The translations under genes and the position numbers were made by a program. 57,070 nt of DNA from Chara braunii (lineage: Eukaryota; Streptophyta; Charophyceae; Charales; Characeae), in the NCBI GenBank assembly GCA_003427395.1, contig BFEA01000155.1, forward strand, positions 1,445,631 to 1,502,700, in the 5' to 3' direction. This document shows positions 9,300 to 20,279 of the stretch, in pieces. The notes below the pieces were generated by a model. It saw only the letters and a program-made list of their open reading frames with translations. It searched no databases and had not been told where the DNA came from. The number at the start of each line of letters is the position of its first letter. The first letter of the stretch is position 1.

Positions 9300-11020
9300 T
9301 TCTACTGCAACAGAAATTGGCCACAAGACTGCAACTTTGGGGTACAGCATGACACCTCTCCATCATAGGGAGAGCCTTGGTATCCAACGCAACACTCTTT
9401 TCTTTCTTGTGGTTCGTCTGTATGGTAAGAGAACTGACGGAAGAAGTGCTTGCCGCAATCAAGAGGCTGGCAGCTAGGTTTCTATGGAAACCTGGGACCA
9501 AAGAAGGGGAAGGATAGCTAGTTAAAATTGCTTGGTAGACACTCATGTTCCCAAGGGAACAAGATGGGTTAGGCCTGATAGACCCGGCCAGAAGGAATCA
9601 ATCCTAGTTGAGAGCGTGGCTGGCTAAAATTGCCACGGCAAATTCGAAAGAACAGTGGGTAATGTTAGCAGAAGTGATACTGATGAGGGAATGGAACCTG
9701 AAGAGACGAGAACATATCTGGGCAACCTTCTTCATGAAATTTTTCACAAAGAAGAGACTGAAGTCAGGCTTCTGGAACGAGATAATGAAGGCGTGGAGGA
9801 GATTCCCACCGGACTTTCAAAAGGAGCCGAGAACGAAAGAAGAAGTTCTGGCACAGCTGCTGTTTGACAATCCGAGAATCCTGGACACCAAAGGATCTTC
9901 TTTCACTGCGAATGACTCAACAGGTTCTTTCAGTTTGGCTTGGATGAGGAGGAAAATCACGCGAATCAGAGATTTGCGGTCGATACTTCTGGGAGGATGG
10001 AGAATGATTGCAGAAGTCAGAGAACAACTAACAGGGCTGAGAATGGTGGAAGAACACTGGCGCAACCTCATTAACACCATACCAGAGGAATGGAAAACCC
10101 TGTTTGGTCCAGAAGGAGTTGACCCACCAGGAACCTGGTATGTCACAAAGAGTGAGCAAGACTCGAATGTGGTCTGGAAAGTGTTGGAGATTATGAACAG
10201 TGGATTAAGGCGGTTTGAGAGATGGAACTGTGACCGCCACTCAAACAAATTTACAAGGTTAAACAAAACAACAATAATTTTGTGGACAAGCCCACCCCAA
10301 ATCAGAGTGGCAGAAATTAAGGAGCAGAAAGGGAATTCCAAAATCCTCACCTGGATTGGACGGGTCCCGCTAAACCAACTTAGCATTGACTCAGGTGCAA
10401 GGAGTTGGAGAAATGGTCTGGACACAAACTCGGAACTGAAGTTAACTAAGCTCACGGCAAAAGCAGGATGCCTGCAGCCTAGGAAGGGGCTGAAGACCCC
10501 GGCGGAGATTGCTTCGCATAGGTGGCAAGCGGTGCTAGGAGGAAAGATGGGGAACACGAAGGACATGAGTGCAAAATTTGAGCTCCTATGGAAGACACTC
10601 AAAGAACTCCCGAACGGCAAACAAGTAAGTCTATTATGGATGTTATCAATGTTTGTCACGCCGTCAGCAGTTTGGCTGGTAAGCAGAGGATTGGAGGTGA
10701 ACATGCAATGTCCCAGGTGCAGATGGCCTTTCAAATCTACCAGACATCTCTGGTGGGAATGCCATGCATCAAAGAGGGTGTGGAAGTGGTGGGAAGCTCA
10801 TTAGAAGGCAATGGGGGGCACTGGGGTGGAGTGGAATGAAAAATGGGTTCTAGTGGGTTTTCTCCCAGAGGGGTTGAAGAGCACAAAAGGGTGGGGATAT
10901 GTAACTCAGGCGGTGAGAGGAGTGTTGTATGAAGTAATCTAGGATAACAGAAACAGAGCCCGCTTCGAGCACTGGTCCCTCTGCGATCAGGAGATCAAAC
11001 ACGAGTAAAACTGGGTGTCA
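9300..11020 (+). pseudogene. LINE-A ORF2 post-RT region with zinc finger
   Basis: The reading starts just after the missing RT with the typical LSIIGRALV block, then ARFLWKPG and LVKIAW. An uninterrupted 398-codon stretch (9608-10804) follows. Near its end is CPRC...H-x4-C, the zinc-binding finger that follows the RT in plant LINEs. TAG codons at 10802-10804 and 10940-10942 sit where LINE-B or the family has tryptophan (HW, EIW). After the first TAG the frame continues with WGYVTQAVRGVLYE, matching LINE-B at about 19.68 kb. The long open stretch is a remnant, not an independent gene. Confidence 0.8.
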
Positions 11021-11586
11021 GGCAGGCCATCAGAGTGGACTGGAAAAGGAAAGTGAAGATGGGGATGAGGAAAGAGAAACAGTTGTTTTGGTTCCTTCGT
11101 ACTTGGTCTAGGGGAAACCAACTAGCAGCGGTGCACACGAAACGTGGCCTGGTAATTTCACGTTGGTTGAAGATGGTGGGACTGTGAGAGACAATGAGAA
11201 GGAATAAGGGCCAAGTAAATAAGGACTAGGTAGTACCAGGGCACTCGGTTATTTGGACCAAAGTACTTCAACATGGGCGGTGGGTGGAGAGTGTCACAGT
11301 CCGGTCGGAACACGGTTCCAATCGGTCCAAGTAGGCCTGTGTCAGGCTGGAATAGGCCTGTGAACTAGGTAAGTAGGCTAAGTAGAAGGTAGAGGAGAAA
11401 TAACAGCAGGAATAGGGTAGACTAGGAAGTACTATTCTGGAATAGTATGGTTCAAGTTTGGAAGCTACCTACTCTTGCAATACAACCTTCTAAAGTGAGT
11501 AAATGTGGATGAAGAGGGAAGTTTTTCCTTGCAGGTACTTGACCTGGAAGCTAAGCTGGCTGATGCTGTCAGACCCCCGGACAAAT

Positions 11587-11660
11587 TGTGAGGTTCCCAA
11601 CCTCGGTTGGATTTATAATTAAACTGTTCTGTTAAAATAAAAAAAAATAAAAAAAGGAGC
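11587..11660 (+). repeat. LINE-A 3' tail
   Basis: AATTGTGAGGTTCCC, then an AT-rich run, then (A)n with interspersed T. LINE-B ends at 20337-20406 with the same AATTGTGAGGTTCCC word followed by A residues. The shared terminal word plus A-tract fixes the 3' end of the family. Confidence 0.75.
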
Positions 11661-11699
11661 CCTTGTTTTTTTTCCCTTTTTTTCAAGAGAAGGTTAGGA

Positions 11700-12180
11700 C
11701 ACCCTTCACCACTTCAGGATCATTCAGGATTGTCATACTGCCCAAAACTCTCACTTCACCACTTCAGAACACCCTTCACCACTTCAGGATGCAACCTGCC
11801 TAAACAGGTGGTTTTCAGGGTCCTTGGACCTTTCACCACTTCATGAGCATTCATGATTTTTAGACTGCCCAAAACTCTCACTTCAAAATTTTCATCCCGG
11901 AATTTTCAGCTACCCGTTAGCCGCTTGCGTTTTTTTCCTGATGTGGAAGATCCAATTTCCCTTTTTTTTTCCTGATGTGCAGGTCGTTGGATCCTCGGGG
12001 CGGTAGTTAGTTTGACTTTCGAAAGAGGCCACCCCCGTACCCTACACCGTAAAAAAAAATCTTGTTTTTTTTTCCTTGTTTTTTCTGATGTGCATACCGT
12101 TTCCTTTTTTTTCCTGATGTGCAGGACGTTTCACTTTTTTTTTCTTGATATCCAGGCCGTTGGATCCTTGAGGCCTCAGA
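11700..12180 (+). repeat. Interleaved direct repeats
   Basis: A 50-bp block beginning ACCACTTCA and ending ACTGCCCAAAACTCTCACTTC occurs at about 11708-11757 and 11834-11883. A second motif, a T-run followed by CCTGATGTG(C/G)A, occurs about four times between 11930 and 12125, twice with CGTTGGATCC nearby. A copy of the CACCCCCGTACCCT motif lies at 12018-12052. Confidence 0.65.
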
Positions 12181-12857
12181 GGATAGTGCTATTCCGTTAG
12201 GGAAAGTCTCGCAAATGTAGGGCATGTAGGGCCGCGTTTTTTTTTTTTTCACGTTCCGAACGTCGCGCCGCGACCTTCAGTAGCACTTTTACATTCTTAC
12301 GAAAATGGACCACCACTTTTTTGTTCGAGAAGTTGGAGAGTTGGTTGCGGCGCGGGCGGCGCAGGAGCGCTACGGAGCGTTACAAAGCGTTAGTTCGTAG
12401 GGAGTGGTGACGGCTTAGGCCCGAACCGTCGGCCCAGGCCCAGCCGTCCCCCCCTCCCAGTAGCGGAAGAAAGCGATGGAGTTTGTTGTCTTCGGTATTT
12501 CCGAGGAAAACATCAGGATGGTCCGGGGTTAGAGGGCAAGACCCCTGCGTCCGGGAGGTGACTCCCTGGGGGAACGAAAGCAGGGTCCGCTTTGACCGGG
12601 AAGGAAGAAGGAAAGGAACGGGACGCAGCCGGAACGCACCGACTAACCAAGTCTACAAAGAATACAAGGACAGGAGACAAGAGACTCAACAGCCTGCCTC
12701 AAGTGTCGAAGGGAGGGTCAACCCGTACGTGGGACTAGGGCCAGCAGCTTGCCAAAGACTGAGGAGACAAAAACTGCCATCGAATTCCTAGGCGACTGAG
12801 CCAGAAAGGTGGACTGGAAGGTATAGATTTCTAAGTATTTATGAAGCCTCTTATTGG
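12181..12857. other. Non-coding, nothing recognised
   Basis: GC-rich with a local GGAGCGCTACGGAGCGTTAC repeat near 12365. The open frame 12483-12791 encodes a charged peptide without recognisable domains. Confidence 0.4.
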
Positions 12858-12949
12858 TTAGACGTACCTTTCACTTTCTTCATGGTAATATCGTAATATT
12901 GTAGAAGGAAAGTAGGGTAAAGTATCTCTGTCAGGATGACATCCGTAGC

Positions 12950-13470
12950 GCCGAAACAAACCAACATGACTGTGTCCGACGAAGAGAGTCCGCATTCGGG
13001 AACTCTTCAATGCCTGCTTCAAGGACGGGGTACTGCCGAATGGCCTGCCCCATAGAAAAGTAATTGAAGGGCACGATGTCGTTAGAGTAGTGGCGAACAA
13101 AGACGTTATCCAGATTCAGAGTGGTTAAAAGACAACGCAGTCACAATTTTCTTCGTAACGATGCCACCTTGCTCCCAGCCAGGTGTATGAGAATGGTTGG
13201 GCGAAATCTGGCTCGATGGATGGCCCCCCCAAGAGAGGTGTCATCCGTAATGAAGCAAAGAACCTTGTGACATACGTCTATCCAGATTCAGAGTGGTTAA
13301 AAGACAACGCAATCACAATTTTCTTCGCAACGATGCCACCTTGCTCCCAGCCAAAGTGAAGAATCGTCTTATCCGTGTGTATAAGAATGGTTGGGCGAAA
13401 TCTAGCTCGATGGATGGCCCCCTCAAGAGAGGTGTCATCCATAATGAAGGAAAGAACCTTGTGACATACG
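12950..13470 (+). pseudogene. LINE-B ORF1 start with 171-bp tandem duplication
   Basis: A frame reading RIRELFNACFKDGVLPNGLP and VVRVVANKDVIQIQS leads into the ORF1 block shared with LINE-A. The segment 13107-13276 is then repeated from 13277: CCAGATTCAGAGTGGTTAAA begins both copies, 171 bp apart. The first copy lacks about 24 bp present in the second. The duplication and a frameshift near 13360 disrupt the frame, so the longer ORF (13293 onward) starts inside the protein. Confidence 0.65.
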
Positions 13471-14084
13471 TAGCCTCAGATAGCCGCATTGCTGTTTGGA
13501 TGAAAAAAAAGGAACTAGATGATGGTATGATCTCTATGTCCTTTCGTTCATGGATGTCCGAGCAACAGCTCTCTAAATGGCAGGAACGCCGGGAAGCCAT
13601 GCGTCGACATTTTTTTTGGATTAGATGTCTAGAAGTCCCAGTGGGAGTACTGGGAATGTTGAACGGAGCGGTACAAGATGCGTTTGGTAAAGTTCTGAAA
13701 GATCACCCACCCTTCAAAAAACCTCTCCCCCCCGATCTTCGAGATGTCAGATTTGATATGGTCCCATCAGCAAAACTGCGGTATAAAAAACGAATGATCA
13801 TTGACCTACTCAAGGATGGATGTGTGGAAATTGATGTAGTCAACGCTGGAACCCCGTGGTGTTCGAAGTGCGGCCGCTTTTTCCACCGTGACTCAGATGT
13901 GGGCTGCCCTTTGAAACAAGGTCAGCCCAACCCAAAAGCAGGCGATCCCGATAGAGAGCAACCAAAGGAGAAACCTCCCAAAAAGGAGATAGCTAAAGAC
14001 GACACTGCTGGTAAGTCAATACCTCCCTCGAAGAAGCAGGACCCTCAGGCAACGTCGGATCTCGGTCAAAAGAGAAACGGCTAA
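13293..14084 (+). pseudogene. LINE-B ORF1 central part (gag-like, CCHC knuckle)
   Basis: This 263-codon open stretch contains RVYKNGWAKSSSMDGPLKRG and a cysteine-histidine knuckle (CSKCGRFFHRDSDVGC, C-x2-C-x4-H-x6-C) near residue 205. It ends in a lysine-, glutamate- and proline-rich tail. The block order matches the minus-strand ORF1 of LINE-A. The protein is expected to bind element RNA. The start codon is internal to the original protein, and the knuckle has two extra residues compared with LINE-A. Confidence 0.75.
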
Positions 14085-14103
14085 TCAGCCACAATGGGAC
14101 GAG

Positions 14104-15540
14104 GTGTCGAGACGGAAAAATCTGCGTAAGAAGCAGAAGAATAAGAACAGGAAGAGCAAACCGCAAGGGACAGCCAGTCCTACGGAGGGAGGCATATCCG
14201 TTCCTTCGGCGAAGCCGATACCTGTCGAGGAGAAATCCCTGGCGGAGGTCAAATCGCCTGAGGCCCAGAAAGAGACAGTGGATGAGGGTAAAGAGGAGAA
14301 GAGAGACGAAGAAATGATAAGTGTGGAGGAAGAGGAGTCCACAGAAGGGGAAAATTTGATCCGAAGGAAAGACGAGCGGGTGGAAGGAAAGGAGGAAAGA
14401 GAGCCGGTAAGGGAAGAGGAAAAGGTCGCAGACAAGTCCGAGCAGGAGGAGGATGCAGTCGAGGGCGGTAGGGGATGAAAAGCTCTAATTAAATACAAGA
14501 ACTGAACCCCCTCTTCCCCATTTGTGTTTGGCAGGGACTGACCCCCCCCCACTGAAGACTCGGAGGGAGAAATAGATCCCAATGATCCTGAGCTCTCCGA
14601 CGAGGAAACAGATGAGGCCAGCGATCACACACTCTCTGAGGCGAATGGACGCTCAGTCCATGGAAGCCTGCAGACCGAGAAGATACTGGACTTCTCAATG
14701 TCGGGCCTATCCCATGATCACCGGTTAACGTTCTCTCCTAGTAAAAAAGCGAAGATGAATGATAAATCCATCTTCGTTACGGCAGAGCAACAAGGGTTGA
14801 ATAGATCAGATGATGCGAAAGCAGATCCCTGCGGGCAAAAGAGAAACAAGCCGAGTAGATCGGCGAGGAAATCTTTGTTCTTCGCTGCGCCAATGGTCAC
14901 ACTGGGACGAGCCGGCACGTTGAAAGACCCTCCAGGCGAATACTTGGTGTCATTAGTAGTCTCTGACTCAATCGATGGCCCCAAAGTGTTAATCGAGAGG
15001 GAATTCGACAAATCATTGTCACTACCATCGACGAATCATCGTCACTACCATCGATCCAAACCATAGAAGGACTGTCGGAGGTTAAGGTAGTTGAACTTAC
15101 CCAGGCATACGTACTGAACAACACCTGTGAGTGTGTCCTGCTTCAGACACCTCGCATGGGTCACTATATAACAGTCCAGCCCAATGGGAAGAAGATCATC
15201 TTACATATGGCCATTTTGGGCACAAAGAAGATCAGTGACTCCCTTATGTTCCTTGTGCTCAGAAAGGAAGCACTGGTACCCTCTGCTTGACTTCATACAA
15301 CCCAAAGTGGACTCACTATCTGCCATTCGGCTCGACCCAGGACTTACGGCAAGAGCTGTCACCGACTGGCTGCAGCTAGTGGACGCTGCCTTGGTAGTTG
15401 CCGAAGACAGTTTCATAACTTCGATTCAGATGTCCATTCTGCCTCAAACAGTAAACCAAACAGGCCTAGCGGCGGCCTTGGCTCTGCACCCAGAGCTCGA
15501 CCGCTTCCAACCAACCAATCTCAATGGTTCTTCCGCCTAG
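14104..15540 (+). pseudogene. LINE-B ORF1 linker and C-terminal part
   Basis: Frames at 14104-14478 (lysine- and glutamate-rich, strongly charged), 14540-15066 (acidic, then SLFFAAPMVTLGRAGTLKDP) and 15080-15540 follow the knuckle ORF. They occupy the space before the endonuclease. The segment at 14479-14535 breaks the frame and ends in a pyrimidine tract plus TTTGGCAG, like a splice acceptor, though no donor was identified. A small duplication (ATCGTCACTACCATCGA, about 15013-15053) disrupts the end. Confidence 0.5.
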
Positions 15541-15543
15541 GAT

Positions 15544-16642
15544 TAGATTGATGAGCTGGAACATCAAAGGCTTAGGGGATACTACTAATCGCTTCAAAAG
15601 GCAGCGGTTATTTTCTTATTGGCACTCTAGTAAACACAGATAATCTGTCTCCAGGTGACTAAGTTAAATGAGACTAAGATCCGGGAAATCAGACCATGGT
15701 GGACAAGGCACCAATTCTGGGCGCCAGCAAACGGCATCAGGGGGGGAACGGCCATCTTGGTTCATAAAGACCTGGACTGCACCATTCTGGACCACTATGA
15801 GGACCCGAGCGGGCGGGTGGTATGGATTAAAATAACTCTGGAATCTGAGGAACGGGCAATTGCGTCAATCTATGCTCCTGCAGAATAAATCGAACGAACC
15901 CACTTCCTCGCCCACCTACCGGCCCTGCTCCCAGACATAGAAAACTTGGCCCTCCTGGTGACTGGAATACCACGTTAGACCACCAGTACTTCCTAAAGTC
16001 GTGCCCCTTAACGCTATGCGATGTTAGGAAACGTACGGGCCACTACAGGAGCGCCCAAATTCATCCAACTAGAAACGTTTCTACTCTACTTTTTTCCGCG
16101 GCTGATAGCTGGGCCAAGTACTGGTGGTTTAAACCCTGGCCTCGACTGACCACTCGCGACCCCGTTGATCATGGGATAGGCCCGACATTAAGTCCAGTAT
16201 AGAATCTCAGAGCCCTCTTGATCTCCTCTATAGAATCTCCTTTATAGAATCTCAGAGCCTAACAGATACATACAGAGTGATGAACCCGGAGGACCACGGG
16301 TTTACCTGGCACGGTCCTAAGCCATCGAAGACCGCCCCAGTCTCCCGAAGACGGCTCGACATGATTCTGGCCAGAGGAGTGATATGGGACAGATGTATCC
16401 TCTCAGACTATAAACCCTCAGAACTCTCGGACCACTACCCAATCCACATAGCTGTGATCACAAGACTAACTGTAGAGAGAGCACGCCCGCCCTTTAGGCT
16501 TAACGTTAATCTGCTGAAGGACAAGGGTATTCCCAAGTGGTTCACATCCCAGATGGAGACGTGGATGAATGCAAAAGAGCTCTTTGAAACAGAGGAGGAA
16601 CGTGCCGTAGTGGGGATCGAAATCGTCCGAGCCCACTCATAG
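15544..16642 (+). pseudogene. LINE-B ORF2 endonuclease domain (APE type)
   Basis: The start reads SWNIKGLGDTTNRFKRQR, matching the LINE-A endonuclease opening. The frame at 15655-15888 has NETKI, GGTAILV and IASIYAPAE. The frame at 16277-16642 has FTW, RRRLDMIL and LSDHYPI, which are the catalytic C-terminal motifs of the AP-endonuclease fold. Between them (15900-16260) the reading is scrambled and includes repeats of TATAGAATCTC. All main motifs are present but in several frames, so the domain is inactive. Confidence 0.8.
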
Positions 16643-16653
16643 AGTTCTCTAGA

Positions 16654-17049
16654 ATGAAGGCAGCCAGGCGAACATGGAGGGAAAAAAGGCTGCTAATGGA
16701 AATCACTGCTACTGAAACCAAGATGGGAGACGACCCCTTTTCTGATTACTTTTGGACAGAAAAAAGGCGCCTGGCCTTATTCCAACTAGAAAATCTGGAG
16801 CTACAGAAGCAAACAGAATGGCTAGAGTGGTTGAAGCTCCACGGCATTATAGGATATGATAGAATGACAAAGATGACTTTCCGACTCTTGATTCTTCGGC
16901 AGGCCAAGCCTTTGATCCTAGAGCTCAGCCACCCGTTTGATTTAGAGATTGAGACAACATCAGACACTTGTAAAATATGCTCCTTTGCACTAGATTACTC
17001 TAGGGACATTGTCACATCCCGTAGACCATTTGATAATTTTGATTCCTGA
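16654..17049 (+). pseudogene. LINE-B ORF2 linker between endonuclease and RT
   Basis: A 131-codon frame rich in K, E, L and W (RRTWREKRLL, LENLELQKQTEWLEW) corresponds to the helical linker before the RT in plant LINEs. It gives way to an AT-rich stretch (17050-17255) without coding character. Confidence 0.5.
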
Positions 17050-17255
17050 TCTTTCCCTCAACTCTTCCTTCTGGAATAATACATCGGCTTGTATTTCAGG
17101 GCAAACAAGAGCCTGCATGGACTAATTCATTTAAGATGGAGAATCCATATGTTGTTATATATGATTTTTTATTCTCATTTAAGTACTTTAATAGGCATAG
17201 AATTATCTAATAATATATTTTTAGCTATGAATTGATACTGTGATTTGTTATTAGA

Positions 17256-17700
17256 TTGAATGAATCTATCACAGAATTAAAACTATCACAGGCGGTTAAA
17301 CGACTGGCACGGGGCAAACGTCCTGTTGAACTATTCGCTAGTGCCTGGCCAAACGGGCGTCCTGTTGAACTATTCGTTAGTGCCTGGCCAGCCTTCGCTC
17401 CCTTTCTGTGCCAAGTCTATAATAGAGCACTGTCCACAGGCACACTCCCGGCAGGCTTCGCCAAAGGGGTTATCTCCCTGCTGTATAAAAAAAAAAAGGG
17501 AGAAAAAAAGGAGGTCAGGAATTACCCACCGATTTCAGTGCTTAATGTCACCTACAAGCTTCTGGCTAAGACATTGGCCCTCAGGCTGGCAGATCACCTC
17601 CCCAACCTGATAGGTTGTGAACAGGGTGCTTTCACGAGGGGACAGCCTATTTTTGACAATATCCTGACAACAGACAGTCCAGGCGCTGGAGGTAATAGAA
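17256..17700 (+). pseudogene. LINE-B reverse transcriptase, N-terminal (fingers) part
   Basis: Reads KLSQAVKRLARGKRPVE, then VISLLYKKKKGEKKEVRNYP, PISVLNVTYKLLAKTLALRL and GAFTRGQPIFDNIL. These are RT blocks 0-2 of LINEs (NYRPISLLN, with P for R here, and Q.aFi.gR.I.DNIL). A 39-bp in-frame tandem duplication (CGTCCTGTTGAACTATTCG at 17319 and 17358) inserts 13 extra codons. The plus-strand homology stops near 17700, exactly before block A. Confidence 0.85.
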
Positions 17701-18285
17701 GTCTGTCTTGCACCCTGGAGCAGTCCGTCATTGAGACCGGGATGCCTAAAAACCGTTCTGAATTGTCAACAGGGACACGTCTCAGCCCCCATTCTATCTG
17801 AATAGTATATGGATCTGGAAGGAAGTATGTTGATTTTGACCAATTGATTGAAGCCTCGGGAAGTATGTTGATTTTGACCAATTGATTGAAGCCTCAGAAA
17901 GATCACAGTATCTGTCTAGTACTAGCTTAAGTTCCTGAAGGGCTACTTGGGTATTTTGACATGCGATGGTTAGGTCGTCTGCTAACGCCCCACCTTTCCA
18001 CAGGAAGGAGGGGGTTAGTACGAGGCCTGTTATTTTGGGTTTTTGTCTGATGTTATCACGAAGAATTTCCAGCTGAAGTATGAAGAGGAGGGGGGCTAAA
18101 GGGCATCCCTGCCTTCCGACAGCTATCCGTTGACCATTACCGCTGACGATGCTGAGTATTGTTCAGGAAGCCCTGACCAAAGCCCATACGGACCAAGGTG
18201 GTCGATACGAAGGCCCGACCCACCTTGTCATAGGCTTTTTTCCCAATGTCTAAAAGTGTTACTGCTACAGCTCTTTCTTCTGCAC
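17700..18285 (-). pseudogene. LINE-B reverse transcriptase catalytic core, inverted
   Basis: On the minus strand the order is block A (LDIGKKAYDKV, about 18220-18252), block B (VGRQGCPLAPLLF, about 18085-18122), block C (GALADDLTIA, with the DD pair at 17974-17979), then SINWSKSTYFLP and RFLGIPVS. These are the catalytic palm blocks of a LINE RT. They are exactly the part missing from the plus-strand RT on either side, so this is an in-place inversion of about 0.55 kb. A 38-bp tandem duplication (GAAGTATGTTGATTTTGACC at 17822 and 17860) lies inside it. Confidence 0.85.
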
Positions 18286-18289
18286 TACT

Positions 18290-19085
18290 GCTCAGATCAG
18301 CCAATGGTCAAGGAATCACAAACTCTCCCTTTTTGGGCGTAGGTTAGTCCTGTCCTCAGCTGCATTCTCTCTGCTATGGTTCCCTTTGTCAATTTGTCGT
18401 CTCGGCACCACAGCATGTTCTCCAGTAAAGCGGGTAGCAACAAGATACCTGTGGAAACCCACAACAGACGAGAATCAAGGATTCATCTGGAAATCGACAT
18501 GGGATGCCCTCACCCAACCAAGGGCCAAAGGGGGTCTCGATATCCTAGACCCAAGAGACCAGAATTTAGCTCTGTTGGCCAAATGGATTATTAAAGCCAT
18601 GTTTGAGGATACTAACAAGCAGTGGCTCCAATTTGCAGAGTACGTATTAGCAGAGGAATGGTCTCTGAATAACCCGGCCGGGTAATGTCTGGCTATGTTG
18701 TCTAATCCCCCTCTTACCTCAATAGAAGGATTAAATCAAGAGTGTGGAAAAGGATCCTACATGCCTGGAAGAATCTCTTCCCTCACCAGCGGGCCCCCCC
18801 CCGACAACAAAAGAAGAAGGAAGACGGGAATCAGATCCTCTATTTGAGAACCCATATATCACGCAACCTGATAAGCAACAATTCTCAGCAGCTGAAGGGG
18901 CAGGGAACTTCGGCCGTTCTTGGATCGAGAAAGGAATAATCCAAGTCAAACACCTGTGGAATTCCAACAACAACGAATGGAGATCAGGGAGGGAACTGCG
19001 TCTATCGCTCCCCAGACTGCATAATGTCAAAGCAAACCTTAAGAATCCACTTAAGGTGATTCCAGTCCACTGGTTCAGTCTGTGA
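18290..19085 (+). pseudogene. LINE-B post-RT region
   Basis: KLSLFGRRLVLSSAAFSLLW, ATRYLWKPTTDENQGFIWK and GGLDILDPRDQNLALLAKW match the plant LINE region after the RT thumb and the equivalent LINE-A blocks (LSIIGRALV, ARFLWKPG, DGLGLIDP). Frames at 18386-18685 and 18744-19085 carry most of it. A C homopolymer near 18793 may be the cause of one frame change. Confidence 0.75.
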
Positions 19086-19198
19086 TCCACTCCGAGTCAG
19101 AGAACGCAGCAGGCCCATGGCTGCGGTCTGAGAACGATCAGCAGAGAGTGTAAAGTGGTGGGGCCCCAACTCACCACGGGGATGAAGATTGAAGAATA

Positions 19199-19256
19199 GG
19201 AATCTGAAAATGGGGAAAAAAGGCGAATGGAATCTGAAAATGGGGAAAAAAGGCAG
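19199..19256 (+). repeat. 30-bp tandem duplication
   Basis: GAATCTGAAAATGGGGAAAA occurs twice in tandem, each copy ending AAGGC. It lies in a stretch (19090-19550) where coding similarity to LINE-A cannot be followed. Confidence 0.85.
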
Positions 19257-19554
19257 TTCTTTGACGTACCTGGGGGATTGGGTAATCACCTCCTCGAAAG
19301 ATTGCATCGAAGGGTGATTCCTGGAGATAAAAAGACGTCACAATTCCTGGGCTACAGTCCCTGATTATTATCCCCACAGCGCACTGGCTGGCTTCACATC
19401 GTATGGACATTTCAATCACGTACCCCAGATGCGACTGGGGGTGGGAGTCCAATGCTCGTCCGTGGGTGGACTGTCCGCTGGCGGATGAGACTTGGAAGTG
19501 AGATTGCTTTAGGACCTTAGCGTACGATCTGGCCTGTTTCCCTTGTGACTTTGG

Positions 19555-19800
19555 GTCTTAGCATTGGTGGCAGCAACATTGGAATGGTCTGACAAGTGGC
19601 GAATCCCCGTGGAACGACGACTGGACAGTGTATGTTATCCCTCCAGGCACAACACGAAAGCTCTCAGACGGCTGCGGCTACGTCACATTGGTCTACAGGG
19701 CAGTTCTTCAAGAAATCTGAAGAGCCCGAAACACACCGGTTTTCAAAGGTGAATCAGTAACTATATACATCAACAACAATCACAAGTCAGGACTAACCTG
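19555..19800 (+). pseudogene. LINE-B ORF2 C-terminal end
   Basis: One frame reads HWWQQHWNGLTSGE, GYVTLVYRAVLQEI-stop-RARN and VFKGESV. It aligns with LINE-A WWEAH-stop-KAMGG, WGYVTQAVRGVLYEVI-stop-DNRNRARF. The TGA at 19718-19720 corresponds to the TAG in LINE-A, and both plausibly replace a tryptophan codon. This places the C-terminus of ORF2 about 600 bp before the poly(A) tail. Confidence 0.65.
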
Positions 19801-20042
19801 AGGATGATGATCCTGGCCGACTGGAAAGGCAGAAAAGGACGACATAAAAAGCAACATCTACTGGTTCCGCAAGACATCGGCAAACGCAGGGAAATTTGCC
19901 TCGATTTCGTCAGAAGGAAGATTGTCTATGGCTGATTGGCTTCGACCCCCCTAGGTCTGTCGATCACCGCAGTCAAGTTAGGCTGAGGTAGACTCACCGT
20001 GTGGACAGAGCCCGTCGGGAGGGGCACTCCCCTGCCCTGAGT

Positions 20043-20135
20043 TACAAGAATCTGTGTTGGTAGACATATCCTGAGCTGAAGGGTCCCTTTGTAGTGTACA
20101 AGAATCTGTGTTGGTGGACATATCCTGAGCCGAAG
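20043..20135 (+). repeat. Direct repeat in LINE-B 3' region
   Basis: TACAAGAATCTGTGTTGGT(A/G)GACATATCCTGAGC(T/C)GAAG occurs at 20043-20080 and 20098-20135 with two differences. Confidence 0.85.
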
Positions 20136-20279
20136 TTGGGTGGTGAGTGCACCGTTAACGCGAACCCACCATATTGTAGATATACAAGGGACTCTGGACC
20201 TGGCTTCCAGAAATAATTTTTCTCAGCATTTTTCTGAGCTTCAAGGTCTTAATCTTTTTGGGAAGTTATTATTGGTAAT

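Larger units (their letters stand above)
5900..11660 (+). mobile_element. LINE-A: rearranged, RT-deleted non-LTR retrotransposon
   Basis: From left to right the element carries an ORF1 N-terminal half on the minus strand (6042-7127), then on the plus strand an ORF1 distal part, an AP-endonuclease domain (8651-9240), the post-RT region (9300-11000) and a poly(A)-like tail (to 11660). All reverse-transcriptase motifs are missing between the endonuclease and the C-terminal region. A 5' segment inverted relative to the rest is what twin priming produces in LINE insertions. The 5' limit is uncertain and no target-site duplication was found. Confidence 0.7.

Noticed and set aside
9817-10734. 305-codon minus-strand open frame
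   Set aside because: It is the shadow of the LINE-A C-terminal reading, which has recognisable motifs on the plus strand.
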